A stretch of DNA of 64,000 nt. Origin: Serratia ficaria. GTDB taxonomy: Bacteria; Pseudomonadota; Gammaproteobacteria; Enterobacterales; Enterobacteriaceae. A program made the position numbers and the translations under genes. Shown one piece after another: positions 50,338 to 59,605 of the stretch. The notes below the pieces were generated by a model. The model was not told the origin of the DNA and ran no database searches. It saw nothing but the letters and a program-made list of their open reading frames with translations. The first letter of the stretch is position 1. Each line of letters opens with the position of its first letter. The stretch lies in contig NZ_LT906479.1 in NCBI RefSeq assembly GCF_900187015.1, positions 1,798,001 through 1,862,000 on the forward strand. Reading direction: 5' to 3'.

Positions 50338-52614
50338 ATCAAAACCTCACTGGATCTGGCGGTCGCCGCCGTCGTTTGCGGTATTTTGCCGTTGCTGGTG
50401 TTGCCGCAGCTGCCCGACGGGTTAACGACCCTGCTGGTGGCGTTGCCCGTCTGCCTGCTGCTGCGTTTTCGGCCAGCGGCTTGCCAATTCATCGGTTGGG
50501 GCGCCCTGGGTTTTCTGTGGGCGGTGTTCTGCGCCGGCAGCCTGGCGGGGCAGGTCGAGCGGCTGAGCCGCGGGCCGGAGGTGACGGCGGTGGTGCAGGT
50601 TGTCAGCGTGACCCTAACGCCCGCGGCCGGCAAGCAAACGCTGATGCGTATCGAAAGGATCAACGGCCGCTGGCTGGCGCCGTCAATCGCCTTCACCACG
50701 GTCTGGCAAACGGATAACACGCAATTGTGCGCCGGGCAGCGCTGGCAGCTGCGGTTGCGGCTGCGTCCGGTGCACGGCAAACTGAACGAAGGCGGTTTTG
50801 ACAGCCAGCGCTGGGCAATGGCGCAGCGGCAGCCGCTGACCGCGCTGGTCAAAAACGCCATCTTGCTGGACGGCGGCTGCGGCTGGCGGCAACGCATTAT
50901 CAGCCATGCCGAAAGCCACATGGGCGATCTGCGTTACCGATCGGTGTTGCTGGCCCTGGCGTTTGGCGAAAGAACCGCGTTGGAACCGGCGCTGCGCACG
51001 CTGATGCTGAAAACCGGCATTGCCCATCTGATGGCGATTTCTGGCCTGCACGTGGCGATGGCGGCCATCCTGATTTGGGCTTCGCTGCGCGCGCTGCAGT
51101 TGTTCTTCCCCGCCCACTGGATAGGTTACCGCTTCCCCCTGGTCGTCAGCTGGCTCGGCACCCTGGCGTATGTCTGGCTGGCCGGCGCACAACCGCCGGC
51201 GGTGCGCACCGCCCTGGGGTTAACCTTGTGGATGCTGTTGCGGCTGCGCGGCGTACATTGCACCTCCTGGCAAGTCTGGCTGTGGTGCGTGGGCTTGATT
51301 GTGGCTTGCGACCCGCTGGCGGTGCTGTCGGACAGCTTCTGGCTTTCGGTGCTGGCGGTCGCCTGCCTGATTTTTTGGTTCGAATGGGCTCCGCTCAGCG
51401 CGCGTTTTCGCGCGGCCTGGTATTGGGCGCCGATGCGCTGGCTGCATTTGCAGTTCGGCATCACGCTGTTGCTGGTGCCGATGCAGGCCGCGTTGTTTCT
51501 CGGGCTGACGCTGAGCTCGCTGCCGGCCAATCTGTGGGCGGTGCCGGTGGTCTCGCTGGTGACGGTGCCGCTAATTTTGCTGGCGGTGATGTGCGGCGCG
51601 CTGCCGCCGCTGAGCAGTGGGCTGTGGTGGCTGGCCGATATGACGCTGCTGTGGGTTTTTACGCCGCTGCATTATCTGCAGCGCGGCTGGGTCGATCTGG
51701 GCGCCGCCTCGCTGCTGGTCAGCGCCGCCGGTTGGCTGTTGGTGATCTGCTGGCGTTTTCATTGGTGGCTGCGCTATGCGCCGGGAATGGTGACGCTGGC
51801 GATATGCTGCGTGCTGTGGCGGGAAAAGGAACCCGCTTATCGCTGGCGGGTCGACATGCTGGACGTCGGGCATGGTCTGGCGGTCGTCATCGAACGAAAC
51901 GGCAAAGGAGTCCTGTTCGACACCGGCGATCGCTGGGCGACGGGCAGCGCGGCTGAGCGCCATATTTTGCCGATGCTGAACTGGCGCGGGATCGCTATCG
52001 AACAGATTATCATCAGCCACGACCATCAGGATCACACCGGCGGATTGGCCGAGGTAAGGCAGGCGTTTCCGCAGGCCAGCGTGCGCAGCCCGATGCTTGA
52101 CCGCGGTCATTTACCCTGCGTTGCCGGTGAGCGCTGGCAATGGCAATCGCTGCAATTCCAGGTGCTGTGGCCGCCGAAGGCGCTCAAAAGGCCGGTCAAT
52201 GACGATTCCTGCGTGGTCCGCGTCGATGATGGCCGCTACAGCCTGCTGCTGACCGGCGACGTGGAAAAGAAGGCGGAAGCGCAATTGCTGCGGCTGAGGC
52301 GCGGGCAGTTGGCCGCCACGGTGCTGCAGGTTCCGCACCACGGCAGCAAAACGTCCTCGACGCCGCCGTTTTTGCGTGCGGTTGCTCCTCAAGCGGCTCT
52401 GGCCTCCGCATCTCGTTACAACAAATGGCGATTACCGGCGGTTAAAGTTGTCGCCAGATATCTGGCAAATGACATCATATGGCGCGATACTTCGCGCTCG
52501 GGGCAGTTATCCGTGCTCTTTTTCGACAACGATTGGCAAATTAAAGGCTTTCGTGAACAATTAATGCCCCGTTGGTACCATCAGCGGTTTGGCGTAGAGG
52601 GTGATAATGAGTAA
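50338..52614 (+). CDS. ycaI: ComEC/Rec2-family DNA-uptake channel protein (YcaI), non-canonical start
   Basis: A polytopic membrane protein with the ComEC layout: an N-terminal OB-like part after the first helices, the competence domain (about 200-470; [33 protein letters not shown]) and a C-terminal metallo-beta-lactamase-like domain ([20 protein letters not shown]). It resembles E. coli YcaI (754 residues). The frame opens after a stop at 50296-50298 and contains no ATG, GTG or TTG until a TTG at 50386, which would remove the first 16 residues of a conserved hydrophobic start. An ATC at 50338, 7-8 bp after GGGAGAAGG, gives [15 protein letters not shown]... and 758 residues. I annotate from there with low confidence in the codon. 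Confidence 0.85.
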   Translation: MKTSLDLAVAAVVCGILPLLVLPQLPDGLTTLLVALPVCLLLRFRPAACQFIGWGALGFLWAVFCAGSLAGQVERLSRGPEVTAVVQVVSVTLTPAAGKQTLMRIERINGRWLAPSIAFTTVWQTDNTQLCAGQRWQLRLRLRPVHGKLNEGGFDSQRWAMAQRQPLTALVKNAILLDGGCGWRQRIISHAESHMGDLRYRSVLLALAFGERTALEPALRTLMLKTGIAHLMAISGLHVAMAAILIWASLRALQLFFPAHWIGYRFPLVVSWLGTLAYVWLAGAQPPAVRTALGLTLWMLLRLRGVHCTSWQVWLWCVGLIVACDPLAVLSDSFWLSVLAVACLIFWFEWAPLSARFRAAWYWAPMRWLHLQFGITLLLVPMQAALFLGLTLSSLPANLWAVPVVSLVTVPLILLAVMCGALPPLSSGLWWLADMTLLWVFTPLHYLQRGWVDLGAASLLVSAAGWLLVICWRFHWWLRYAPGMVTLAICCVLWREKEPAYRWRVDMLDVGHGLAVVIERNGKGVLFDTGDRWATGSAAERHILPMLNWRGIAIEQIIISHDHQDHTGGLAEVRQAFPQASVRSPMLDRGHLPCVAGERWQWQSLQFQVLWPPKALKRPVNDDSCVVRVDDGRYSLLLTGDVEKKAEAQLLRLRRGQLAATVLQVPHHGSKTSSTPPFLRAVAPQAALASASRYNKWRLPAVKVVARYLANDIIWRDTSRSGQLSVLFFDNDWQIKGFREQLMPRWYHQRFGVEGDNE

Positions 52615-52649
52615 AATGGGCCGCTATTTCTTCCGATGCTGGTATTTGC

Positions 52650-54398
52650 ATGATGAATGATAAAGATCTCTCGACCTTGCAGACGTTCCGTCGCCTCTGG
52701 CCGATGATCGCTCCTTTTAAGACCGGGCTGATTGTGGCCGCCATTGCGTTGGTTTTGAACGCTGCTGGGGACGCGCTGATGCTGTCCTTGCTTAAACCAC
52801 TGTTGGACGATGGGTTTGGTAAAACCGACAGCAGCGTGCTGATTTGGATGCCGCTGGTGGTTATCGGCCTGATGCTGATGCGCGGCGTAACCAGTTTTAT
52901 TTCAAGCTACTGCATCTCCTGGGCTTCCGGCATGGTGGTGATGCACATGCGCCGCCGCCTGTTCGGCCATATGATGAGAATGCCGGTTTCCTTCTTTGAC
53001 CAGCAGTCCACCGGCACGCTGTTGTCACGCATTACCTATGATTCCGAGCAGGTAGCGTCCTCTTCTTCCAGCGCGCTGGTTACCGTGGTGCGTGAAGGGG
53101 CCTCGATCATTGGCCTGTTCATCATGATGTTTTACTACAGCTGGCAGCTGTCGGTGATCCTGATCGTGCTGGCGCCGATCGTGTCCATCGCCATCCGTAT
53201 GGTTTCCAAACGTTTCCGCAACATCAGCAAAAATATGCAGAACACCATGGGGCAGGTGACCACCAGCGCCGAGCAAATGCTGAAGGGCCATAAAGAAGTG
53301 CTGATCTTCGGCGGCCAGCAGGTGGAAACCGAACGCTTCAACTCGGTCAGCAACCGCATGCGTCAGCAGGGCATGAAGCTGGTCTCCGCGTCTTCCATTT
53401 CCGACCCGATCATTCAGCTGATCGCTTCTCTGGCGCTGGCCTTCGTGCTGTTTGCCGCCAGCTTCCCGAGCGTGATGGAAACCCTGACCGCCGGTACCAT
53501 TACCGTGGTGTTCTCTTCCATGATCGCGCTGATGCGCCCGCTGAAGTCGCTGACTAACGTCAATGCCCAATTCCAGCGCGGCATGGCGGCCTGCCAGACG
53601 CTGTTCTCGATTTTGGACATGGAGCAAGAGAAAGACACCGGCACCCGTGAAGTTGCGCGCGCGAAAGGCGATATCGAATTCCGTAACGTCACCTTCTACT
53701 ATCCGGGCAAAGAAACGCCGGCGCTGCGTGATATCAACCTGAGCATTTCGGAAGGCAAAACGGTGGCGCTGGTCGGCCGTTCCGGCTCAGGCAAATCTAC
53801 CATCGCCAACCTGCTGACCCGTTTCTATGACATCCAGGAAGGTGAGATCCTGATGGACGGTCATGACCTGCGTGAATATACCCTGGCGTCGCTGCGCGAT
53901 CAGGTGGCGCTGGTATCGCAAAACGTTCATCTGTTCAACGACACTATCGCCAACAACATAGCTTACGCCCGCGAAGAGCGCTACAGCCGCGAAGAGATCG
54001 AACAGGCGGCGCGCATGGCCTACGCGATGGACTTCATCGAAAAGATGGATAACGGACTGGATACGGTGATCGGCGAGAACGGCGTGATGCTGTCCGGCGG
54101 CCAACGCCAGCGTATCGCCATTGCGCGCGCCCTGCTGCGCGACTGCCCGATCCTGATCCTCGACGAAGCCACCTCGGCGCTGGACACCGAGTCTGAGCGC
54201 GCTATCCAGGCGGCGCTGGACGAACTGCAGAAAAACCGCACTTCGCTGGTGATCGCTCACCGGTTGTCGACCATCGAGAAAGCGGATGAAATTCTGGTGG
54301 TGGAAGACGGCCGCATCGTCGAGCGCGGCGGGCATGCCGAATTGCTCGAGCACAAGGGCGCCTATGCCCAACTGCACCGTATGCAGTTTGGTCAATAA
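52650..54398 (+). CDS. msbA: MsbA, lipid A-core flippase
   Basis: A 582-residue ABC exporter half that flips lipid A-core across the inner membrane, same length as E. coli. Six membrane helices fill about 20-310; the ATPase has Walker [10 protein letters not shown] (about 376-384), signature LSGGQRQR and Walker [13 protein letters not shown]. The lpxK ATG overlaps its stop (TAATG), so msbA-lpxK are coupled. The start region has two adjacent ATGs (52650 and 52653). Confidence 0.97.
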   Translation: MMNDKDLSTLQTFRRLWPMIAPFKTGLIVAAIALVLNAAGDALMLSLLKPLLDDGFGKTDSSVLIWMPLVVIGLMLMRGVTSFISSYCISWASGMVVMHMRRRLFGHMMRMPVSFFDQQSTGTLLSRITYDSEQVASSSSSALVTVVREGASIIGLFIMMFYYSWQLSVILIVLAPIVSIAIRMVSKRFRNISKNMQNTMGQVTTSAEQMLKGHKEVLIFGGQQVETERFNSVSNRMRQQGMKLVSASSISDPIIQLIASLALAFVLFAASFPSVMETLTAGTITVVFSSMIALMRPLKSLTNVNAQFQRGMAACQTLFSILDMEQEKDTGTREVARAKGDIEFRNVTFYYPGKETPALRDINLSISEGKTVALVGRSGSGKSTIANLLTRFYDIQEGEILMDGHDLREYTLASLRDQVALVSQNVHLFNDTIANNIAYAREERYSREEIEQAARMAYAMDFIEKMDNGLDTVIGENGVMLSGGQRQRIAIARALLRDCPILILDEATSALDTESERAIQAALDELQKNRTSLVIAHRLSTIEKADEILVVEDGRIVERGGHAELLEHKGAYAQLHRMQFGQ

Positions 54399-55378
54399 TG
54401 ATTGAGCGCATCTGGTCCGGCGGCTCGCTGCTTTACTTGGCGCTGCTGCCGCTGTCCTGGCTGTATGGATTGGTCAGCGCGCTGATCCGCCTCAGCTATC
54501 GTTGCGGCCTGCGCAAGAGCTGGCGCGCGCCGGTGCCGGTGGTGGTGGTGGGTAACCTCACCGCCGGCGGCAATGGCAAGACGCCGATGGTGATCTGGCT
54601 GGTGGAGCAACTGCAGCAGCGTGGCTACCGGGTCGGCGTGGTGTCGCGCGGCTACGGCGGCAAATCGGCGGTTTATCCGCGGGTATTGGGGCCGGATACC
54701 ACCACCCGCGAAGCGGGCGATGAGCCGGTGCTGATCTATCAACGCACCGGGGCGCCGGTGGCCATTTCACCCAATCGTTCCGAGGCGGTGCAGGCGTTGC
54801 TGCAGCAACAGCCGCTGGATCTGGTGATCACCGATGACGGCCTGCAGCATTATGCGCTGCAGCGCGACTTCGAGCTGGTGGTGATCGACGGGGTGCGGCG
54901 CTTCGGCAACGGCTGGTGGCTGCCCGCCGGCCCGATGCGCGAGCGCGCCGCGCGCCTTAACAGCGTCGACGCGTGCGTCGCCAACGGCGGCGTGGCGCAG
55001 GCGGGGGAGATCGCCATGCGTTTGCAGGCGCGCGAGGCGGTAAACTTGCTCAGCGGCGAGCGCCGCCCGGCGGCAGCGTTGCCGCAGGTGGTGGCGATGG
55101 CGGGCATCGGCCATCCGCCGCGTTTTTTCGCCACGCTGGAAAAACTGGGCGTCGCCGTGGAGCAGGAAGTGGCGTTTGCCGACCATCAGGAATACCAGCT
55201 GTCAACGCTGGCGGCGTTGACGTCCGCCGGGCAAACCCTGCTGATGACGGAAAAAGATGCGGTGAAATGCCGCGCTTTTGCCCAGCCCAACTGGTGGTAC
55301 CTGCCGGTTGATGCGGTACTGCCCTCCGATCAGGCTGAGCAATTGCTGCAAAAAATTGAAAAACTGCTGACTAAATAA
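54398..55378 (+). CDS. lpxK: Tetraacyldisaccharide 4-prime-kinase (lipid A 4-prime-kinase)
   Basis: A 326-residue membrane-bound kinase phosphorylating the 4-prime position of the lipid A disaccharide. The N-terminal helix (about 10-32) is followed by a P-loop [13 protein letters not shown] (about 49-61), [10 protein letters not shown], and the catalytic-region [16 protein letters not shown]. Length is close to E. coli LpxK (328). It overlaps msbA and ends 6 bp before a convergent gene. Confidence 0.96.
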   Translation: MIERIWSGGSLLYLALLPLSWLYGLVSALIRLSYRCGLRKSWRAPVPVVVVGNLTAGGNGKTPMVIWLVEQLQQRGYRVGVVSRGYGGKSAVYPRVLGPDTTTREAGDEPVLIYQRTGAPVAISPNRSEAVQALLQQQPLDLVITDDGLQHYALQRDFELVVIDGVRRFGNGWWLPAGPMRERAARLNSVDACVANGGVAQAGEIAMRLQAREAVNLLSGERRPAAALPQVVAMAGIGHPPRFFATLEKLGVAVEQEVAFADHQEYQLSTLAALTSAGQTLLMTEKDAVKCRAFAQPNWWYLPVDAVLPSDQAEQLLQKIEKLLTK

Positions 55379-55384
55379 TCCTCC

Positions 55385-56791
55385 TCACTCCGCCAGCGCG
55401 CCAAGTCCCAGGGCTTGCGCGCAGGCTTCCAGCGAGCGCTGTTGCGTTTGCTGATACAGCGTCAGTTCATCGATCACTTCCGCGCCCAGCGCCTGTTCAA
55501 ACGCCGCTCTGCTTGAGGCCGCGTTGTACTGCGCGTGCCGGCTGTCACCCAGGTTGGATTGGAAAATGCCCGCCGCGCTGACCGGCAGGAAATCTTCGTA
55601 TACCAACGGTTGGAAGCGAATATATTCCTGGGCGATCAGCTGCTCCAGCGTGCTGTGCTTATCCAGCGACTCTTTGGCCGCCAGCCCGCATTCGGTCGGG
55701 TAATAACGGAACCAGGCCAGCTGCTGGTCGCGCAGCGTGGCGTAGTCGTCCGGAAACGCCTGGAAGTTTTCCGCCAGCAGTTGGTTGTAGCACTCGGCGT
55801 TTTTTTCGCTCGGCGGCGCCTGCAGCGCATCGTTGGTGGCCTGCAGCAGGCGGTCATAGAGCGCTCGCCCTTTGGGCGTCAGGGCGACGCCGCGTTGTTC
55901 AATCTCGCCGAAGCGGGCGGTATGATGGCCGGCGACGGCGTGGCCGTCAGGCTCAATAAAGTCGACGCTTTCTTCCAGCGCCTTGAAACTGGTCTGGCGC
56001 AGCAGGATAGGGCGGCGGCGCGGCGGCGGGCCTTCAACCACCGCTTTCGGCGTGATGCCGCGGCCGGGCATCGCGCGCTGTACGCGGTCAATATCCAGCG
56101 TGCGCGGCGTCAGGTGATTGATGTGCGGCCCTTTGAACGCCACGACGTCGGCGATCAGGCGATGCTGATCGTGCAGCCGCTGGTATTCGGCGGCGCTGAC
56201 CGTCGCCCGGCTGTGCCAGCGGAAGGTTTCCAGCGCTTGCTCGACGAACTCCTGCGCCTGCGCCTCGTCCAGCCCCCCCTGCGCTTCCTGCAGGACAATC
56301 AGTTCCAGCGCCCGTTCGGTAAAGATGCGGCGGCGGGCCAGCAACTGCTGCGCCAGCTCACGCAGTGCGGGATCCTCGATCAGCTCCAGACGCAGCAAGG
56401 AGGTAAAGACTCGAAATGGGCTGATCTGCAGCGCATCCTCGTGCACCGCGCGAAAGGCGGTGGAATGTACCGGAACGCCGGCCACGGCCAGATCGTAATA
56501 GCCGACCGGCTCCATGCCCATCACCCGGAACAAACGCCGCAGCGTGGCCAGCTCGGCAGGGGTGCCTACCCGGATTGCGCCGTGGCGCTCCATGGCCAGC
56601 CGCTCGATTTCGCCGGTAATTTGCAGCTGATGAGCCAATGCGGCGTCTTCGCGCAGGACCTGTCGGTTGGTTTCCGCCACCAGCTCCAGCAAATCGCCAT
56701 ACAGGGGTACCTCTTTCTGGTACATGTCTGACATGGCATGGGAGAATCTGGCGCGAATTTCATTCGGTGAGACGAACTGCTGGGCGGTCAT
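55385..56791 (-). CDS. 2-oxoadipate dioxygenase/decarboxylase family (HglS / YdcJ, DUF1338)
   Basis: A 468-residue protein of the DUF1338/YdcJ family. Characteristic stretches are ERHGAIRVGTPAELATLRR, PVHSTAFR, GPHINHLTPRTLDIDRVQ and TARFGEIEQRGVALTPKGR, containing the His, His and Glu expected to hold the active-site iron. Pseudomonas HglS turns 2-oxoadipate into D-2-hydroxyglutarate in lysine breakdown; the E. coli relative is YdcJ. I start at ATG 56791 because AAGGAG sits 8 bp upstream; an ATG at 56797 is only 2 bp from it. No other lysine-catabolic gene is nearby, and this gene is an insertion in the lpxK-ycaQ interval relative to E. coli. Confidence 0.88.
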   Translation of the reverse strand: MTAQQFVSPNEIRARFSHAMSDMYQKEVPLYGDLLELVAETNRQVLREDAALAHQLQITGEIERLAMERHGAIRVGTPAELATLRRLFRVMGMEPVGYYDLAVAGVPVHSTAFRAVHEDALQISPFRVFTSLLRLELIEDPALRELAQQLLARRRIFTERALELIVLQEAQGGLDEAQAQEFVEQALETFRWHSRATVSAAEYQRLHDQHRLIADVVAFKGPHINHLTPRTLDIDRVQRAMPGRGITPKAVVEGPPPRRRPILLRQTSFKALEESVDFIEPDGHAVAGHHTARFGEIEQRGVALTPKGRALYDRLLQATNDALQAPPSEKNAECYNQLLAENFQAFPDDYATLRDQQLAWFRYYPTECGLAAKESLDKHSTLEQLIAQEYIRFQPLVYEDFLPVSAAGIFQSNLGDSRHAQYNAASSRAAFEQALGAEVIDELTLYQQTQQRSLEACAQALGLGALAE

Positions 56792-57318
56792 GCGCATAGC
56801 TCCTTGATTCAGCATAATCTGAAAAATTGTTTTTTTGGCGGCAAAAGTGCTGGCCTAAAGGCCATCCGCCTTGTTTTCACCTCAAGTTTAGCCATCTCGC
56901 CTGGGATTTGTTATAGGTGGGGCAAGCATATTAGGTTTTTATGCGTTAGCTCTCATTTGCAGCCGCCCGGCAGCCAGGAACCCCCGTTTTGCCGAGAAAA
57001 ATCCCGCCGGCGGCGAGCGAAAATTTGGAAATTAATTCATGCACAATCAGGGACATAAAAATTAATTCGCTGGGCTGACGAAATTTACTCGACAAAGCTC
57101 TTGTGCATTCACCAGTTTTATGAGTAAATGAAAGTCGGCCTGTGATACAGACCTATTTATGTTCGAGTTTAGAGTTAAGCAGTTCCTCCAAAAACGTTAT
57201 CATCCGATTCCGCTTCAAAGACGAACCTTCTAAGTACCTCCCATAAGTAATGTTTCTGAAAACGGCCACGATTGCCTCTTATGGCAGGTTTTGTAAATAT
57301 ATTTAAAAGGTAAATGTA
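56792..57318. other. Promoter and long cold-shock leader upstream of the first csp
   Basis: The first half shows no gene. Two AAATTAATTC copies (about 57030-57067) give an A/T-rich stretch. A plausible promoter is TTGTGC (57101-57106) and TAAATG (57125-57130), 18-bp spacing. The cold-box-like TGATACAGACC (57143-57153) would lie near +6. About 180 nt of leader precede the csp ATG, like cspA-type mRNAs. Confidence 0.55.
57143..57153 (+). promoter_or_regulatory. Cold-box-like element
   Basis: TGATACAGACC closely resembles the cspA cold box (TGACGTACAGA, then CC) found at the beginning of long leaders of cold-induced csp genes. It lies 166 bp before the csp ATG. Confidence 0.6.
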
Positions 57319-57528
57319 ATGTCTAAGAAGACGGGTCAGGTTAAGTGGTTCAACGAAAGCAAAGGTTTTGGTTTCATTGAGCAGAACGACGGCGGCAAAG
57401 ATGTATTCGTGCATTTCTCCGCTATCGCGACCGACGGTTTCAAGACCCTGGCTGAAGGCCAGCGTGTCGAGTACAGCATCCAGGACAGCCCGCGCGGGCC
57501 GGCTGCCGCCAACGTAGTTGCTCTGTAA
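57319..57528 (+). CDS. Cold-shock protein (CspA family), first of a tandem pair
   Basis: A 69-residue single-domain RNA chaperone. RNP1 is KGFGFI and RNP2 DVFVHFSAI, both intact, with the aromatic patch [11 protein letters not shown]. Sequence is closest to CspE/CspC ([20 protein letters not shown]), yet the long leader and cold-box-like element suggest a cold-inducible CspA-type role. RBS AAAAGG precedes ATG 57319. An intrinsic terminator follows. This csp is not at this place in E. coli. Confidence 0.94.
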   Translation: MSKKTGQVKWFNESKGFGFIEQNDGGKDVFVHFSAIATDGFKTLAEGQRVEYSIQDSPRGPAAANVVAL

Positions 57529-57612
57529 GTAAACAGGGAACGCGTAGAGAGAACTTGATACAACCATGAAGAGGCGCCGAGCCGATTCATTGCGGAAGAT
57601 ATTAAGTTCAAC

Positions 57613-57638
57613 AAGCCCGCCATAGTGCGGGTTTTTTT
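57613..57638 (+). terminator. Terminator of the first csp gene
   Basis: CCCGC-CATAGT-GCGGG followed by TTTTTTT, about 85 bp past the stop codon. Confidence 0.85.
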
Positions 57639-57749
57639 ATTTTTTGCTCATGAGAGGTTTGTTACGAAAAACTTTAGGATGGGCTGGTAGCGTCCAAACA
57701 ATAATAAAAATGACGTTGTTACGGATGCTCAAGTAAAAGGATATAAGTT

Positions 57750-57971
57750 ATGTTTAAAAATACTATGTTAAAAATGGGCCGTGTGAAATGGTTTAATCAG
57801 GCTGAAGGCTATGGTTTTATTTCACCGGTAGACGGCAGCGACGAAATCTATGTAAACCGTCATGCCATCGCCAATACCAAGAATAAATCGTTGAACGAAG
57901 GTCAGAACGTCGAGTTCTCGATCTATCGCAGCTCTCACGGGCTGTCTGCAGCAGACGTTATCGCGTTCTGA
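57750..57971 (+). CDS. Divergent cold-shock-domain protein, second of the tandem pair
   Basis: A 73-residue cold-shock domain protein with altered nucleic-acid-binding motifs: RNP1-like EGYGFI (canonical KGFGFI) and RNP2-like EIYVNRHAI (canonical DVFVHFSAI, so the surface Phe and His are replaced). A 7-residue extension MFKNTML precedes the usual start; MKMG-like in-frame alternatives exist at the second ATG (57765). It has its own RBS (AAAAGGAT) and lies 221 bp after the first csp. Loss of two aromatic RNP residues suggests weaker or different RNA binding, as in E. coli CspF/CspH. Confidence 0.85.
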   Translation: MFKNTMLKMGRVKWFNQAEGYGFISPVDGSDEIYVNRHAIANTKNKSLNEGQNVEFSIYRSSHGLSAADVIAF

Positions 57972-57981
57972 TCCCCCTTCC

Positions 57982-58018
57982 TCGCCAGTGCGGGTGCCGC
58001 CACCCCAGGCACTGGCGA
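57982..58018 (+). terminator. Long hairpin after the second csp gene
   Basis: TCGCCAGTGC (57982-57991) pairs with GCACTGGCGA (58009-58018); GGGTG/CACCC continue the stem inside, with a CAG bulge and a CCGC loop. About 15 bp of stem, no T-run. Confidence 0.6.
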
Positions 58019-58078
58019 AGATAAATCTTTCGATATCCACTATTATCAAGCGATTGTTTGGTCACTATGGATGTCAGG

Positions 58079-59305
58079 ATGAATACCCCGGTTATTTCCC
58101 TCGCTTCCGCCCGCGCGCTGCATCTCGCCGCCCAGGGGCTGCTCTCTCCGCTCAAACGCCAGGCCAGACCCGACGACGTAGTCACCGCCATTCAACGTAT
58201 GGGGCTGCTGCAGATCGACACCATCAGCGTGGTGGCCCGCAGTCCTTATCTGGTGCTGTTCAGTCGCCTGGGAGATTACCGGCCGGAATGGCTGGAACAG
58301 GCGCTGGCCGGCCGCAGGCTGTTTGAATATTGGGCGCACGAAGCCTGTTTTTTACCGATTGAGGATTTTGGCCTGCTGCGCCATCGCATGCTGCAGCCGC
58401 AGGGCATGGGCTGGAAATATTCCATCGACTGGGTGCGCGAGCATCAAACGGCGATGGATGACCTGCTCCGGCATATCGCCGAGCAGGGAGCGGTGCGCTC
58501 GGCCGACTTCAACGCGAACGGAAAGGGCAGCAGCGGCTGGTGGGACTGGAAGCCGGAAAAGCGTCACCTCGAGACCCTGTTCACCGCCGGCAAGCTGATG
58601 GTGGCCGAACGGCGTAATTTCCACCGCGTCTACGACCTGACCGAGCGCCTGTTGCCGCAGTGGGATGACCGGCGTCATACCCTGGCGGAAGAGCCCGCGC
58701 GGCGGGAAATGCTGAGCCGCAGCTGCCGTTATCTGGGCATTTTTCGGGCCGAATGGCTGGCGGATTATTACCGGCTCAAGCGCGTGGCGCCGAAGGCGCT
58801 GCTGGCGTCGCTGCGGCAGCAGGGCGACATCTTGCCGGTGCGGGTCGAGGGGCTGGACGCGCAGTTTTATGTCCATCGTTCGCTGACGGCGGCGCTGCAG
58901 CAGGCCGAGCAGGGCGAGCTCAGGTCCAGCGTAACCAGCCTGCTGTCGCCCTTCGATCCGGTGGTTTGGGATCGCCGGCGGGCGCTGGAGCTGTTTAATT
59001 TCGATTATCGTCTGGAATGCTACACGCCAAAAGAGAAGCGCCGCTATGGCTACTTCACCCTGCCTGTTTTGCAGCGCGGCGAGCTGGTGGGGCGTATCGA
59101 CGCGAAAATGCATCGCCGGCAGAAGGTGTTTGAAATCATCAGTTTCCATCCCGAACCGCAGGTACGGCTTGGCAAGCTGCGGGCGCAGGACATCCGGCAG
59201 GCGATTACCCGCAGCGCAAAATGGCATGGCGCGCAGCGTGTCGCGCTGGGCGACGTTCCGGCGGCGCTGGCCGGCGAGTGGGGGGAGGGTTGGGAGCTCG
59301 GGTAA
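58079..59305 (+). CDS. ycaQ: YcaQ (AlkX), interstrand-crosslink DNA glycosylase of the AlkZ family
   Basis: A 408-residue HTH_42-superfamily DNA glycosylase. The catalytic QxD motif appears as LLQIDTISVVARSPY (about residues 44-58). Other blocks are YWAHEACFLP, KPEKRHLETLFTAGKLMVAERRNFHRVYDLTER and SPFDPVVWDRRRA. The E. coli enzyme unhooks nitrogen-mustard and related crosslinks. Start at ATG 58079 (MNTPVISLA matches E. coli MSLPHLSLA); ATG 58067 and TTG 58058 are alternatives. Confidence 0.93.
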   Translation: MNTPVISLASARALHLAAQGLLSPLKRQARPDDVVTAIQRMGLLQIDTISVVARSPYLVLFSRLGDYRPEWLEQALAGRRLFEYWAHEACFLPIEDFGLLRHRMLQPQGMGWKYSIDWVREHQTAMDDLLRHIAEQGAVRSADFNANGKGSSGWWDWKPEKRHLETLFTAGKLMVAERRNFHRVYDLTERLLPQWDDRRHTLAEEPARREMLSRSCRYLGIFRAEWLADYYRLKRVAPKALLASLRQQGDILPVRVEGLDAQFYVHRSLTAALQQAEQGELRSSVTSLLSPFDPVVWDRRRALELFNFDYRLECYTPKEKRRYGYFTLPVLQRGELVGRIDAKMHRRQKVFEIISFHPEPQVRLGKLRAQDIRQAITRSAKWHGAQRVALGDVPAALAGEWGEGWELG

Positions 59306-59435
59306 CGAACGGCGTTGCCAGCGGGGGGTAAAACGGATTGCAGCGCCGCTCGTTATTGTCTGGCCTCAGTGGCTGAAATTAGCGAACAGGGCGATGATTT
59401 TGTGCAGACGTTTGATCATGTCAGAGGGTCTTTTG

Positions 59436-59451
59436 TGTGATGTGCATCACA
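59436..59451 (+). promoter_or_regulatory. Consensus CRP site upstream of ycaR-kdsB
   Basis: TGTGATGTGCATCACA is a perfect TGTGA-N6-TCACA site with 7-bp inverted arms. Its centre is 41.5 bp upstream of 59485, and TCTGAT at 59473-59478 occupies the corresponding -10, the geometry of a class II CRP promoter pointing to ycaR-kdsB. Confidence 0.7.
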
Positions 59452-59511
59452 AAATTCTACGCCGCCGCGCCGTCTGATTCAAGCTCTCTCGTCAATGCCG
59501 CGGGCAAATAT

Positions 59512-59552
59512 CGGCGGGCCGCAACAGCCGGTGATTAACCTGCGGCCCGCCG
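59512..59552 (+). other. GC-rich leader hairpin upstream of ycaR
   Basis: CGGCGGGCCGCA (59512-59523) pairs perfectly with TGCGGCCCGCCG (59541-59552); inside the loop GGT/ACC can extend the fold. It follows the inferred CRP-dependent start by about 27 nt. The following GTTATGG is not a T-run. Confidence 0.6.
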
Positions 59553-59605
59553 TTATGGTATCCTCATCCACTTTCCCGATGACGTATCTCCACCCTGGAG
59601 GAAAC

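Larger units (their letters stand above)
59306..59605. other. ycaQ-ycaR intergenic regulatory region
   Basis: It holds a consensus CRP site (59436-59451), a candidate class II -10 TCTGAT (59473-59478), a large GC hairpin (59512-59552) and two candidate tiny ORFs: a 17-codon leftward one (59366-59419) and a 32-codon rightward one starting at ATG 59440. Neither ORF is supported beyond its frame. Confidence 0.5.
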
